DNA of 64,000 bases. Origin: Pseudomonas azadiae (GTDB lineage Bacteria; Pseudomonadota; Gammaproteobacteria; Pseudomonadales; Pseudomonadaceae). The position numbers and the translations under genes were made by a program. Below, one piece after another: positions 36,991 to 48,400 of this stretch; within the stretch, counting starts at the first letter, position 1, and each line of letters opens with the position of its first letter. The notes under the pieces were generated by a model. It was not told where the DNA came from and made no database searches. It saw only the letters and a list, made by a program, of their open reading frames with translations. The stretch is taken from assembly GCF_019145355.1 (NCBI RefSeq), contig NZ_JAHSTY010000001.1:3038001-3102000 (forward strand). Reading direction: 5' to 3'.

Positions 36991-39471
36991 ATGTTGCCAA
37001 ACCCACCACTCAGTGCATCAGGCCGGTTGCGACTGCTCATCGGAGCAGCCTTGTGCAGCCAACTGCTGATGCCCACCTTTGCGATGGCCGACCCGGCCTA
37101 TGACGCCCTGATCATCCAGGCGCGCAACGGCAACTTCACGCCCGCCCTTACTCAATTGCGCCAATTGCCTGCCGAACGCCAGACGCCAGGCCAGATCAGC
37201 GACCACCTGGTGATCGCCGGCTGGGCCGGCCAGGATGCCGAAGTGCTGAAGGTGTACGAGGCGCAGGGCCAGAACCGCAATGTGAACGCCCAGGCGCTGG
37301 CCACCGTCGCGCGTGCCTACCGTGACCAAAAAAAGTGGGCGCAGGCCGAGACGGTCTACCGCAAGGCGCTGCTGCGTGAACCGAACAATCTCGACCTGCA
37401 ACTGGGCCTGGCCCTTACCCAAGCCGATTCAGGCAAAGCCACTGAAGCCGTGCAGCGCACCCGCGCGCTGGTGGCGGCCAAGCCCGATGACCCGAACCGG
37501 CGCATGGCGCTGGGCTATGCACTGACCCGCGCGGGTTCGTACTACGACGCCCTGTTTGAATTCGACCAGGCCTTTATCCGCGCCGGCGACAAGCCCGAAG
37601 TCGCCCGCGAATACCTCGTTGCCCTGCAAAAGGCCCGCCTGCCGGAAGCCGCCTTGCGCCTGTCCGCCCAACGCCCGGGCCTGATCGATGCGGTCACGCA
37701 GCGTCGCCTCGAAGGCGACCTGGCCGCGGAGCGTGTGCGCATGGCCGAATTCGCCACGCGTACCGAGAAAGAACGCTTCGTGATTGCCGACCGTGCGCTC
37801 GCGGACTACGACAGACTGCTCGCCCGCTGGACCCCCGACGCCAGCGCTCAGGGCGACGTGATGATCTGGCGCATCGACCGCCTCGGCGCGCTCAAGGCGC
37901 GGGCGCGCACCGCTGAGGTGATCCGCGAGTACGAAGCCCTCAAGGCCGAAGGCGTGCAATTGCCGACCTACGCTGTGCGTTGGGTCGCGGCCGCTTACCT
38001 GGACCAGCGCTTGCCGGAAAAGGCCGCCCCGCTATATCGCCAGGCGGTGACCGCGGCGGATGCCGACCCGGGCGATCATGTCAAAGACAGTTCCGCGTTG
38101 TTCTACGCCTTGCTGGAAAACGACCAGGTGGCCGAGGCGCGCGCGGTCGCCGACAACCTGGCCAGCAGCGAGAAACCGCGGCTTGAACTCAAGGGCCTGC
38201 CCATGGGCGACCCTAACGACGAGTGGGCGGACGCGCAGCAATTGGCGGCCCAGGCCGGCACCTATGGCGATGACCTGCAGACCAGCGAAGAGCGCCTGGA
38301 AGCCTTGGGCAATAAAGCCCCAGGCAACATCGGCGTGCGTTTGGCGCAGGCCGAGATGTACCGTGCCCGCGAATGGCCAAGACGCGCCGAAGAATCACTC
38401 AAGGAAACCGAAAACCAGAGCCCGCGCGACATCGGCGTGGAAATGTCCCAGGGCTTCACCGCGCTGGACCTGCAGGAGTGGCGCCAGCTCGACCTGCTTG
38501 CCGATGACGTGGTCGCCCGCGCCCCGGAAAACCGCCAGGTCCAGCGCCTCGATCGCCTGCGCAAAGTGCACGACATGGCCGAAGTCCGCGTCGAGGCCTA
38601 CACGGGTAAAAGCTACGGTGGCAGCAATAACGCAGACGCCGGCGCGATCAGGGGCAGTCGCGACTGGGGCATCGAGACCGTGATCTACACGCCGCCCATC
38701 GACGAAGACTGGCGCCTGTTCACCGGAGCCGGCTACGGCACCGCCGACTTTACCGAAGGCACCGGCCACCACCGTTGGCAGCGCGTGGGCGTGGAGCGGC
38801 GTACCCGTGACATGACCCTCGAAGCCGAAGTTTCCAACCACTCCTATGGCTTTGGCTCCAAGCAAGGCGCGCGGGTAGCGGTTGCCCGCGACATCAACGA
38901 CCACTGGCAATACGGCGGCAGCCTCGACTACCTCACGGCGACCACGCCGTTGCGGGCGCTCAATACCGACGTCACGGCCAATGGCGGCAGCGGTTTCATC
39001 CGCTGGCGCGCGAATGAAAGTCGCGAATGGAAACTGACCGTCAGCCCGTCGCATTTCAGCGATGGCAACGATCGCCTCGAAGCCTTGCTCGCCGGTCGCG
39101 AAGGCATCTACAGCTCGCCCAAGGTGCAAGTGGAACTGGGCCTGGAAGTCAGCGCCAGCCGCAACAGCAAGGAAGACACGCTGTACTTCAACCCGAAGTC
39201 GGACTTCGGCGTGATGCCCACCGTCAACGTCAACCATGTGCTTTATCACCGTTACGAGACCCAGTGGAGTCAGCAGTTCCAGGTCGGCGCGGGCACTTAT
39301 CGCCAACAGGATTACTCCAGCGGCGGTGTCGGCTTGATTGGTTACGGCCAGCGCATTCGCTGGAACGACGTACTGGAAGCCGGCGCCAACCTGAGCCTGG
39401 TCAGCCGAACGTATGACGGCGATCGCGAACGCGATCTGCGCCTGCTCGTCGACCTCACTTACCGTTTTTAA
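36991..39471 (+). CDS. pgaA: PgaA, poly-N-acetylglucosamine outer-membrane export porin
   Basis: An 826-residue outer-membrane protein that exports partially deacetylated poly-beta-1,6-GlcNAc. A signal peptide ends near MPTFAMA-DPAYDAL. A long TPR superhelix occupies the periplasm (about 35-520), and the last 300 residues form a beta-barrel ending in TYRF with a C-terminal aromatic. It is the first gene of pgaABCD. The 36439-36990 gap upstream holds a composite repeat and a palindrome. Confidence 0.93.
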   Translation: MLPNPPLSASGRLRLLIGAALCSQLLMPTFAMADPAYDALIIQARNGNFTPALTQLRQLPAERQTPGQISDHLVIAGWAGQDAEVLKVYEAQGQNRNVNAQALATVARAYRDQKKWAQAETVYRKALLREPNNLDLQLGLALTQADSGKATEAVQRTRALVAAKPDDPNRRMALGYALTRAGSYYDALFEFDQAFIRAGDKPEVAREYLVALQKARLPEAALRLSAQRPGLIDAVTQRRLEGDLAAERVRMAEFATRTEKERFVIADRALADYDRLLARWTPDASAQGDVMIWRIDRLGALKARARTAEVIREYEALKAEGVQLPTYAVRWVAAAYLDQRLPEKAAPLYRQAVTAADADPGDHVKDSSALFYALLENDQVAEARAVADNLASSEKPRLELKGLPMGDPNDEWADAQQLAAQAGTYGDDLQTSEERLEALGNKAPGNIGVRLAQAEMYRAREWPRRAEESLKETENQSPRDIGVEMSQGFTALDLQEWRQLDLLADDVVARAPENRQVQRLDRLRKVHDMAEVRVEAYTGKSYGGSNNADAGAIRGSRDWGIETVIYTPPIDEDWRLFTGAGYGTADFTEGTGHHRWQRVGVERRTRDMTLEAEVSNHSYGFGSKQGARVAVARDINDHWQYGGSLDYLTATTPLRALNTDVTANGGSGFIRWRANESREWKLTVSPSHFSDGNDRLEALLAGREGIYSSPKVQVELGLEVSASRNSKEDTLYFNPKSDFGVMPTVNVNHVLYHRYETQWSQQFQVGAGTYRQQDYSSGGVGLIGYGQRIRWNDVLEAGANLSLVSRTYDGDRERDLRLLVDLTYRF

Positions 39472-39483
39472 AAGAGCCTGATC

Positions 39484-41487
39484 ATGACCCTCCTCAGCCG
39501 TTGTCTGCTGGTCCTGGGCGTATTGCTGGCCAGCGCCTGCGCCCAGCAACCCGCGCCATTCACGCCACCCGCCGAGCGCCCGACACAGGCCAACGAAGCG
39601 CCGTGGCCGAAAAACCATTTCCTGGGCATTGCCTACCACGACGTCAATGACACCGATCCCGATCAGGCGGTGGTGGCGGTGCGCACCGAGCGTTTGATCG
39701 AGCAGTTGGCCTGGCTGCGCGAGAACGGCTACCAGGCGGTCAGCGTGGACCAGATCCTCGCCGCTCGCCGGGGTGGGCCGGCCTTGCCGCCCAAGGCCGT
39801 CATGCTCAGTTTCGACGACGGCTATTCCAGCTTCTACACCCGCGTGATGCCGATTCTGCGCGCTTACAACTGGCCGGCAGTGCTCGCGCCGGTCGGCTCC
39901 TGGATCGATACGCCGCTGAACCAGCCGGTGGACTTCGCCGGCACGCCACGGGCTCGGGGCGACTTCCTGACCTGGCAGCAGATCCGCGAGGTGTCGCGCT
40001 CCGGCCTGGTGGAAATCGCCGCCCACACCGACGCCAATCACAAGGGCATCCTGGCCAACCCCCAGGGCAACCTGGAGCCGGCCGCCACCACTCGCCGCTT
40101 CGATCCGGCAACCAATAGCTATGAAACCGAGGCACAGTTCCAGGCGCGCATGCGGGCTGACGTGGTCGCTATCTCGAACAAGATTCGCGCCGTTACCGGC
40201 AAGGCGCCCAGGGTGTGGGTATGGCCCTATGGCGCCGCCGATGGCACCTCGCTCGCGGTGGTAGGCGAGCAGGGTTACGAGATGGCGCTGACGCTGGACG
40301 ACGGCCTCGACGACTCGAACAAGTTGATGAACAGCCCGCGCTTTCTGGTGGCCTCCGATCCGGACGGCGAGCACTTCGCCAGCAGCATCGTTTCGGTGCA
40401 GGCCAAGGCGCCGATGCGCGTGCTGCATGTGGACCTGGACCACGTCTACGACCCCGACCCGGCGCAACAGGCGCGCAACCTCGACGTGCTGGTACAGCGT
40501 GTGTTGGATATGGGCTCGCCGACGGTATTCCTGCAAGCCTACGCCGACCCCACGGGTGACGGCCTGGTGCGTTCGCTGTACTTCCCCAACCGTCACCTGC
40601 CGATGCGCGCCGACCTGTTCAACCGGGTCGCCTGGCAGTTGCATACGCGTGGCCGTGCCAGCGTGTTCGCCTGGATGCCGGTACTGAGTTTCGACCTTGA
40701 CCCCAAGTTGCCGCGCGTGACACGCTGGGACCCGAAAACCGGCAAGGTGGGCACCGATCCGGATGATTACAAGCGCCTGTCGCCGTTCGATCCGAAAGTG
40801 CGCAAGATCATCGGCGAGATTTACCAGGACCTGGCAAGTTCCGGCAACAGCGGCGTCGACGGCGTGCTGTACCACGACGATGCCAAGCTGAGCGACTTTG
40901 AAGACACCAGCCCTGGCGCACTCAAGGCCTACGCCGCCCAGGGCCTGCCGGACAACATCGCTGCCCTGCGTGCCGACCCTGCCGTGATGCAGCGCTGGAC
41001 CCGCTTCAAGAGCCGCTACCTGATCGACTTCACCAACGAGTTGACCGCCAAGTTCCGCGCCATCCGTGGCCCGCAGATACTGACGGCACGCAATCTCTTC
41101 GCCGAGCCGATGCTCAACCCCGGCAGCGAAGCCTGGTTCGCGCAGAACCTTGACGATTTCCTCCAGACCTACGACTGGACCGCGCCGATGGCCATGCCGT
41201 TGATGGAGGGCCAGACATTGGCCAACTCCAACGCCTGGCTGGAAAAGCTCGTGGCCACGGTCAAGCGGCGCCCCGGCGCGCTGGAGCGCACCGTGTTCGA
41301 GCTGCAAGCCAAAGACTGGCGCACCCAGGCCGCGCCCGATATCAGCGGTGAGCAGTTGGCTGAGTGGATGAGCGTGCTCAAGCGCCAGGGGGTCACGAGT
41401 TTTGGTTATTACCCGGACAACTTCCTGGAAAACTCCCCGGACTTGAAGACTGTGCGTCCGGCCCTTTCCAACCAATGGAACCCTTGA
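39484..41487 (+). CDS. pgaB: PgaB, poly-N-acetylglucosamine N-deacetylase lipoprotein
   Basis: A 667-residue periplasmic outer-membrane lipoprotein. The lipobox is VLLASAC. The N-terminal CE4 deacetylase domain holds the metal motif [10 protein letters not shown] and a later AAHTDANH segment. The C-terminal GH153-like domain has [17 protein letters not shown]. It partly deacetylates the polymer so that it can pass PgaA. It lies 12 nt after pgaA. Confidence 0.95.
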   Translation: MTLLSRCLLVLGVLLASACAQQPAPFTPPAERPTQANEAPWPKNHFLGIAYHDVNDTDPDQAVVAVRTERLIEQLAWLRENGYQAVSVDQILAARRGGPALPPKAVMLSFDDGYSSFYTRVMPILRAYNWPAVLAPVGSWIDTPLNQPVDFAGTPRARGDFLTWQQIREVSRSGLVEIAAHTDANHKGILANPQGNLEPAATTRRFDPATNSYETEAQFQARMRADVVAISNKIRAVTGKAPRVWVWPYGAADGTSLAVVGEQGYEMALTLDDGLDDSNKLMNSPRFLVASDPDGEHFASSIVSVQAKAPMRVLHVDLDHVYDPDPAQQARNLDVLVQRVLDMGSPTVFLQAYADPTGDGLVRSLYFPNRHLPMRADLFNRVAWQLHTRGRASVFAWMPVLSFDLDPKLPRVTRWDPKTGKVGTDPDDYKRLSPFDPKVRKIIGEIYQDLASSGNSGVDGVLYHDDAKLSDFEDTSPGALKAYAAQGLPDNIAALRADPAVMQRWTRFKSRYLIDFTNELTAKFRAIRGPQILTARNLFAEPMLNPGSEAWFAQNLDDFLQTYDWTAPMAMPLMEGQTLANSNAWLEKLVATVKRRPGALERTVFELQAKDWRTQAAPDISGEQLAEWMSVLKRQGVTSFGYYPDNFLENSPDLKTVRPALSNQWNP

Positions 41488-41489
41488 CC

Positions 41490-42836
41490 ATGTTCGACAG
41501 AATTCTGGCTATATGCGTGCTGGCACTGGTATTGGGCGTGCCCCTGGGCCTGATCTTCCTGGTCACCGGGCAGTTCCTGATGGACTTCGTCTTCTTCTAC
41601 CCGCTGTTCATGTCGGGATTGTGGATCGCGGGCGGCTTGTACTTCTGGCTGCACTGGGAGCGCCACTGGCCCTGGGAAGAAGACACACCGGCGCCGACCC
41701 TGGCCGGCAACCCGCTGATCTCGATCATCATCCCTTGCTACAACGAAGGGGATAACGTCGCCGACACCATGGAAGCCGCGCTGGCCCAGGTGTACCCGAA
41801 CATCGAAGTGATCGCGGTCAACGACGGTTCCTCCGATAATACGGCGGCCGTCCTCGATGCCCTGGCCTTGCAGCATCCGCGCTTGCGCGTGCTGCACCTG
41901 GCGCAGAACCAGGGCAAGGCGGTGGCCTTGCGCATGGGCGCCGTGGCCGCGCGCAGCGAATACCTGGTGTGCATTGACGGTGATGCGCTGCTGGATAAAA
42001 ACGCCGCGGCCTATATGGTCGCGCCGATGCTCGACAACCCGCGCCTGGGCGCCGTCACCGGCAACCCACGCATCCGCACGCGCTCGACCCTGATCGGCCG
42101 GGTGCAGGTCGGCGAGTTCTCGTCGATCATTGGCTTGATCAAGCGCACTCAGCGGGTAATCGGTCGAATCTTCACAGTGTCCGGTGTGGTGGTGGCGTTC
42201 CGTAAAAAGGCGCTGGACCGCATCGACTACTGGAGCACCGACATGATCACCGAAGACATCGATGTCAGTTGGAAGCTGCAACTCGATCACTGGAGCATCT
42301 TCTACGAGCCGCGCGCCCTGTGCTGGATCCTCATGCCCGAAACCGTCGCAGGCCTGTGGCGCCAGCGTTTGCGCTGGGCCCAGGGCGGCGCCGAAGTGCT
42401 GTTCAAGAATATCCGCGGGATCTGGCAGTGGCGTCATCGCTACCTGTGGCCGCTCTTGTTCGAATACTGCCTGTCCACCGGCTGGGCCTTTACCTTCATG
42501 TTGTCGGTGATCTTCTGGGGCGTGGGCAAATTTGTCCCGCTGCCCCAAGCGATTGCCGTCGACTCGCTGATGCCGCCGGCCTTTACCGGGCTGGTATTGG
42601 CGATGGTCTGCCTGCTGCAGTTTGCGGTCAGCATCCTGATCGACCGCCGCTACGAGAAGGACCTGTGGAAAACCCTGTTCTGGACCGTGTGGTACCCGAT
42701 GGTGTTCTGGCTGGTGAGCCTGTTTACCACCCTGGTCAGTTTTCCCAAGGTGTTGTTCAACCAACACCAGAAACGCGCACGCTGGGTCAGCCCGGATCGC
42801 GGAATCAAACCGCTCAATGAGGAGGCGCGATCATGA
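41490..42836 (+). CDS. pgaC: PgaC, poly-N-acetylglucosamine synthase
   Basis: A 448-residue processive family-2 glycosyltransferase in the inner membrane. Two N-terminal membrane helices precede the GT2 domain, which holds [20 protein letters not shown], the DGDALLD acidic motif, [10 protein letters not shown] and QRLRWAQGG (QxxRW). C-terminal membrane helices follow. It polymerises UDP-GlcNAc. The ATG at 41490 lies 2 nt after the pgaB stop; a longer reading inside pgaB is rejected. Confidence 0.96.
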   Translation: MFDRILAICVLALVLGVPLGLIFLVTGQFLMDFVFFYPLFMSGLWIAGGLYFWLHWERHWPWEEDTPAPTLAGNPLISIIIPCYNEGDNVADTMEAALAQVYPNIEVIAVNDGSSDNTAAVLDALALQHPRLRVLHLAQNQGKAVALRMGAVAARSEYLVCIDGDALLDKNAAAYMVAPMLDNPRLGAVTGNPRIRTRSTLIGRVQVGEFSSIIGLIKRTQRVIGRIFTVSGVVVAFRKKALDRIDYWSTDMITEDIDVSWKLQLDHWSIFYEPRALCWILMPETVAGLWRQRLRWAQGGAEVLFKNIRGIWQWRHRYLWPLLFEYCLSTGWAFTFMLSVIFWGVGKFVPLPQAIAVDSLMPPAFTGLVLAMVCLLQFAVSILIDRRYEKDLWKTLFWTVWYPMVFWLVSLFTTLVSFPKVLFNQHQKRARWVSPDRGIKPLNEEARS

Positions 42837-43315
42837 AACTGGTCAGAACCCGCCAACGCTCCGTGATGTGGATCATCGATGTGCTGCTGACCCTGATGGC
42901 CTGGTCCGGCCTGATCTGGTTGCTGGCGCGTGGCATCAATTCAATGCTGCAAACCCATGGCGGCCCTCGCTTCGATGCGCCAATTTTTGCCGCCCTCAAC
43001 ACGCTGCAGATCTACCTGTGGATCGCCGTGTTCAACGCCGCCATCTTGATCAGCTGGGCGCGCTACCAGCAACGTCGCGGTCGCAAGTTTGCCCAGCGCC
43101 GCGCCGAGGCCAAGGCGCTCACCGACAAAAACCTGAGTGAGAGCTTCAGCCTTGCTGACGGTGACCTTGAGCAGTTGCGCCGACCGGGTGTGCTGGTGAT
43201 CCACAACGATGACGAAGGCGGTGTGGCGCAAGTGACGTCCCATGTCTCGCGCGATGTGGAAAAACCGGGGCTCACCCTGGTGCCGGGCAACGCGCAGAAC
43301 AAAGACGCCAGCTAA
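42833..43315 (+). CDS. pgaD: PgaD, poly-N-acetylglucosamine synthase accessory subunit
   Basis: A 160-residue inner-membrane protein with two membrane helices (about 15-38 and 60-82) and a C-terminal cytoplasmic part. In E. coli PgaD partners PgaC and takes part in cyclic-di-GMP activation. It overlaps pgaC by 4 nt and is the last gene of the operon. Confidence 0.9.
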   Translation: MKLVRTRQRSVMWIIDVLLTLMAWSGLIWLLARGINSMLQTHGGPRFDAPIFAALNTLQIYLWIAVFNAAILISWARYQQRRGRKFAQRRAEAKALTDKNLSESFSLADGDLEQLRRPGVLVIHNDDEGGVAQVTSHVSRDVEKPGLTLVPGNAQNKDAS

Positions 43316-43328
43316 CGCGGCAGGTTTG

Positions 43329-43361
43329 GAGATCGTTCCCATGCAATGTGGGAATGATCTC
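43329..43361 (+). terminator. Hairpin terminator candidate after pgaD
   Basis: gagatcgttccca pairs with tgggaatgatctc (one G-U pair) around a 7-nt loop, 13 nt after the pgaD stop, followed by a short gttt. The remaining 43362-43681 is an AT-rich gap that must carry the promoter of the two-partner secretion operon; no gene is seen. Confidence 0.5.
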
Positions 43362-43681
43362 GTTTAATGCCGAAAAATGGGAACCCAATCACAAACGCCC
43401 ACGAACTTTTCTGCCTTTTTCGGTACTAACTTAACTCGTCTAGAGCTTGATGGCTAAATAGTGGCATCTTTAAGTTCTACGATGAATAGCGATCAACAGC
43501 ACCGCCGCTTGTCGGAATAATCCTTCCACTGACAGCCCGTGCGTCTGTTTGATTATAGTTAGTTGTTAGTTATCAACGGGTTATGTAGGCGATTAACGCG
43601 GGCGACGCGCTAACTCTGTTTTTTGAGTTGGCTCAAGTTCGATGTTAGCTTCCTCGCCCTTGATTTTTCGATGGAACGAAC

Positions 43682-45403
43682 ATGTCTTTGTTATTGCCAC
43701 GGACTCGGTACCTGCTGTGCACCATCCTGCTCGCTTACGTGGGCCTGAACAGCGCAACGGCCGCCCCTACGCCCGGCGATCAGGACCTGATTCGCGACCG
43801 CCAGAACCGCCTGCTTGAAGAACAGCAGCGGCGCCTGCAGGAGCTTCAGGACTTGCCCGGCAAACAGGCCAAGCCCGAGGCCCCGGCCACGCCTGCGGAC
43901 ACCCGTTGCTTCCCGATCAAGGACATCGAACTCAAGGGCGCCGACAGCCTGTCCGCCGCCGACCGCGCGCAGCTGCTCAAGCCCTATATCGGCCAGTGCC
44001 TGGGCGTGGCGCAGCTCAACGAACTGCTCAAGGTCATCACCGACCATTACCTCGCCAAAGGCCGCGTCACCAGCCGTGCCTATTTGCCGCAGCAAGACCT
44101 CTCGACCGGCCACCTGCAAGTACTGGTGGTCGAAGGCAAGCTCGAAGCCCTGAAACGTGCCGAAGGCAGCACCGTAACCGACCGCGAACTGGCCATGGCC
44201 TTTCCCGGCAAGGTCGGCGAAGCGCTCAACCTGCGCGAGATCGAACAATTGGTGGACCAGCTCAACCGCCTGCCCTCCAAGCAGGCGCAAATGGAACTGA
44301 CCCCCGGCACCCAGATCGGCGGCAGTGAAGTACGGGTCAAGAACGCCCCGCAAAAACCCTGGCGCGCCAGCCTCTCGCGCAACAACGACGGCCAGAAAAG
44401 CACCGGCGAACAGCAATGGGGCGCGGGCCTGGAATGGGACAGCCCGCTGGGGCTGGGCGACCAACTGATGCTGCGCGGCGGCCACGACGCCGTCAGCGAT
44501 CACCAGAAAACCTCGAAAAACAGCATGCTTTACTACAACGTGCCGTGGGGTTGGTGGAACTTCAGCTACACCTACAGCGAGAGCGACTACCGCACGTACG
44601 GCCAAACCGACAGCACTAAATTCAAGCTCAATGGCGACAACGAGAACCACCAGCTGCGCGCCGAGCGGGTGATTCACCGCGACGACGTGAGCAAGACCTC
44701 GGTCAACGTCGGCCTGGCGCACCTGCGCACCAACAACTACGTGCTCGACGTGCGCACCGCGCCGAGCAGTAACCGCCTCAGCGAACTGCAACTGGGCATC
44801 AACCACGGTCGGCGCATCGGCAATGCCTTCATCAACCTCGACCTGGGCATGCAAAACGGCATTGGCTTGCTCGACGCCCAATCCCAGGACGAGCGTGACG
44901 CGCTGGGTCGTCGGCAGCCCAATTCGCGCTACCGCAAATACACCGCCACCGTCAGCTACCTGCAGCCGTTCAGCCTGTGGGGCGAGTCGTTCAGCTTCAG
45001 CAGCCTGGCGACCGGCCAACGCAGTGAAGACGTCCTGTTCAGCCCCCAGCGCATGAGCCTGGGTGGCTCGGCCTCGGTGCGTGGGTTCAAGGACCAGCAA
45101 CTGACCGGCGACAGCGGCGGCTACTGGCGCAACGAAGTGCGCTGGGCCCGCCCGGTGACGCTCGACTGGATGCGCCCGGCGTTCGCCGAATACGGCGCCA
45201 GCGTCGGCTACGACCAGGGTGTGATCAGCAACGATCGCTACAACGGCAACGTCCATGGCCGAGTGTCCAGCAACTCCCTGGAGCTGTTCGCCCGTGGCAA
45301 ACATGTCAGCACCAGCGTGACCTTTGCCCATTCGTTAGAAAGACCCAGCGTGTTGACCGAGCGCGAAGCGCCGGTCTACTTGCGCATGGATTTCTTCCTG
45401 TAA
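43682..45403 (+). CDS. Two-partner secretion outer-membrane transporter (TpsB, FhaC/CdiB-like)
   Basis: A 573-residue outer-membrane protein of the FhaC/ShlB/CdiB family, which exports the large TpsA protein. A signal peptide ends near NSATAAPTP. An N-terminal helix rich in Gln, Glu and Arg (about 35-60) is followed by POTRA domains starting CFPIKDIELKGADSL and a 16-stranded barrel (about 220-573). The barrel includes the LGGSASVRGFKDQ motif of the internal loop and ends in MDFFL. The partner gene starts 31 nt downstream. Confidence 0.94.
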   Translation: MSLLLPRTRYLLCTILLAYVGLNSATAAPTPGDQDLIRDRQNRLLEEQQRRLQELQDLPGKQAKPEAPATPADTRCFPIKDIELKGADSLSAADRAQLLKPYIGQCLGVAQLNELLKVITDHYLAKGRVTSRAYLPQQDLSTGHLQVLVVEGKLEALKRAEGSTVTDRELAMAFPGKVGEALNLREIEQLVDQLNRLPSKQAQMELTPGTQIGGSEVRVKNAPQKPWRASLSRNNDGQKSTGEQQWGAGLEWDSPLGLGDQLMLRGGHDAVSDHQKTSKNSMLYYNVPWGWWNFSYTYSESDYRTYGQTDSTKFKLNGDNENHQLRAERVIHRDDVSKTSVNVGLAHLRTNNYVLDVRTAPSSNRLSELQLGINHGRRIGNAFINLDLGMQNGIGLLDAQSQDERDALGRRQPNSRYRKYTATVSYLQPFSLWGESFSFSSLATGQRSEDVLFSPQRMSLGGSASVRGFKDQQLTGDSGGYWRNEVRWARPVTLDWMRPAFAEYGASVGYDQGVISNDRYNGNVHGRVSSNSLELFARGKHVSTSVTFAHSLERPSVLTEREAPVYLRMDFFL

Positions 45404-45434
45404 TTCAACGCTGCGCCGTAACGAGAATCTGAAA

Positions 45435-48400
45435 ATGGATGTTCGCCAATTTGCCTTCCTGGTCCGCCAACCTTCCGCTGTGTTGAAGCGTCGGGATTCG
45501 TTCCTCGGCCTGCCCAAGCGCGGCCTGGCGTTGATTCTGGTCAACGCGTTGTTCTGGCAGCCACTGCTGGCCCAGGCCGAAGGCATCGTGGTCAGCGCGC
45601 CGGGCACCACCGTGGGCGCGGCGGGCAATGGCGTGCCCGTGGTGAACATTGCCACGCCCAACGGCGCGGGCTTGTCCCATAACCAGTTCTCGGACTACAA
45701 CGTCGGCCCCAACGGCGTAATCCTCAACAACGCCAACGGCGCCGTGACCCAAACCCAGCTGGGCGGCTACATCGTCGGCAACCCCAACCTCAAGGGCGGC
45801 GCGGCCAGCGTCATCCTCAACGAAGTTACCGGCGCCAACCCCAGCCAGTTGCGCGGTTACACCGAAGTGGCGGGGCAGTCGGCCAAGGTCATCGTCGCCA
45901 ACCCGTACGGCATCACCTGCAGCGGCTGCGGCTTTATCAATACGCCCAACGTCACCCTCACCACCGGCAAACCGGTGCTGGACGCGGCCGGCCAACTCAA
46001 GAGCTATCAGGTCGACGGCGGCGCCGTGACCATCGACGGTCAGGGCCTGAACGCCAGCGACGTCGACCGCTTCGAGATCATCACCCGCTCGGCCAAGATC
46101 AACGCGCAGATCAACGCGCGCCAGCTCACCGTGATTGCCGGTCGCAATGACGTGGATGCACAAACGCTGGCCGCCACCGCGCGCGCCGACGATGGCAGCG
46201 CCAAGCCGGAGCTGGCGATCGACTCGTCGGCCCTGGGCGGCATGTACGCCGGTGCGATCAAATTGGTGGGCACCGAGGCCGGCGTGGGCGTGAAGCTCGA
46301 CGGCACGCTGGCCGCCAGTGGCGGCGATATCCAGCTCGATGCCAATGGGCGCCTGAGCATGGCCCAGGCGGCAGCCACCGGTAACGTCAAGGTCACCGCG
46401 CAAAACGTCGACTTGACCGACAAGGTCTACGCCACCGGCAACGTGCAGCTCACCAGCGCCCAGGCCCTGATCAACCAGAAGAGTGTTGCTGCCGGCCAGC
46501 GCATCGAAATCAACGCGTCCAGCGTGACCAACCCCGGCATCATCGAAGCCGGCGTCGCGCCCGACAACAGCCGCAACACCACCGGCGACCTGGTGGTGAA
46601 TGCGCAAACCGTCACCACCACGGGCAACCTGCTGGCCAGCCGCGCCCTGGCGATCACCGCCGCGCAAGCACTGACCAACCAAGGCGCGATCATCCAGGCC
46701 AAGAGCGTCGACGTCAGCAGCGCCAAGCTGACCAACCAAGGGGCCAGCGCACGCCTGTTCGGCGAGCAGAGCCTGGCGATCAACTCGCCGGCCATCGTCA
46801 ACCTCGGCGGGCTGATTCGTTTTGGTGACGGCCAGGCCGCAAGCCTCAATAGCGCTTCGCTGGATAACCGCCAAGGCCGCATCGAAATGGCCGGCGGCAG
46901 CCTGGTGCTTACCAGTGCCGACCTGAACAACAGCGGCGGGCAAATCATCGCCAACAACCTGACCGTGAACGCGGGCAGTCTCAACAACCAGAACGGCGTA
47001 GTGGTCGCCGGCGCTACCACGGTGAACGCCGCCTCGCTGGATAACAGCCTCAAGGGCCTGATCCAGGCCGACGCCGGCGCGCTCACGCTCAACGTCACCA
47101 ACGCCTTCAACAACAGCCAAGGGTTCGCCCAGGCCAGCACGGACCTGAACCTCAACGCCGGCAGCCTCAGCAGTAACGCAGGCGGTGTGTTGAGCGCCGA
47201 CACCGGCAAGCTCACCCTTGTGACTGCGCAACAGCTCAATAACGCACAGGGCCGTTTGCAGGCGGGGCAGGGCAATATCGAACTGCACGCCGCGAGCCTG
47301 GATAACCAGAGCGGCGTGATCGTCGGCAAGCAACTGTTGCTTGACGCCGCTGGCGGCAATATCGACAACCGCGCCGGGCGCGTAGTGGGCGACCAGCTCG
47401 ACGTGCGCGCCTCCGGTCTCGACAACCGTAATGCCGGCCTGCTGGCCGGTGGCGTCCAGGGCGTGAGCCTGCTGCTCAAGGGCCCGGGCCAGTTGCTCAA
47501 TGCCCAGGGCCGCATCCAGAGCGAAGGCCTGCTGCAACTGCGCGGTGAGCGCCTCGACAACAGCGCCGGCATTCTGCTTGGCCAAACGGTCGACGTGACG
47601 GCGCAGAACTTCAACAACAGCGCCAAGGGCGCATTGGTCAGCGATGGCGGCGACGTCACCCTCAACGTCAGCGACCTGCTGACCAACGTCGGCGGCGTGA
47701 TCGATGCCGGCGAGCGAAGCGTCCTGGTCAAGACCCTCACCACCCTCAACAACGCTGGCGGCACACTGCGCGGCCTACGCCTGGATATCGCGGCCCAGCA
47801 CCTGAACAACAACGATGGCGGCCAACTGCTGGCCGGCACCGGCGGCTTGAGCTACCGGGGCCAGGACCTGAGCAACCGCAAGGGCTTGATCCTCAGCGGC
47901 GGCGCCCTCACCCAGTTGACCACCGGCAGCCTCGATAACCAGGGCGGCACCTTGCAGGGCGACAACCTGACCGTCACCGCTGACAAGGTCGACAACGGCA
48001 GCGACGGTCTGATGGCGAGCCTGGCGGGCAACCTCAAACTGACCGTCGAAGCCCTCGCCAACCGCGGCGGCAAGCTGTTCGGCAAAGAACAAGTCACCGT
48101 CAGCGGCGCCACCCTCGACAACAGCGCGGGCGGCCAGATCAGCGGCAACCTGCTCACCCTCACCTCACGCGACACCCTCACCAACCAGGGCGGCCTGATC
48201 GAAGCCAATCAGGGCCTGACCCTCGATGGCGGCAACCTGGATAACAGCGCCAACGGGCAACTGCGCGCCCTGGGCGGTGCCAGCAGCAGCCTCAACCTCA
48301 GCGGCGCCGTCAATAACCAGAACGGTACCCTGGAGTTCGGCAGCCAAGGCTTCAGCCTCGACGCCGCCAGCCTGAACAACCAGGCCGGCCTGTTGCAGCA

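Noticed and set aside
38395..41475. 1026-codon open frame on the minus strand opposite pgaA/pgaB
   Set aside because: High-GC antisense shadow; the plus-strand genes have signal peptides, conserved motifs and tight operon spacing, while the minus frame has no recognisable domain.
43691..47585. Long minus-strand frames opposite tpsB and tpsA
   Set aside because: Repetitive antisense shadows of the FHA repeats with no start context or domains.
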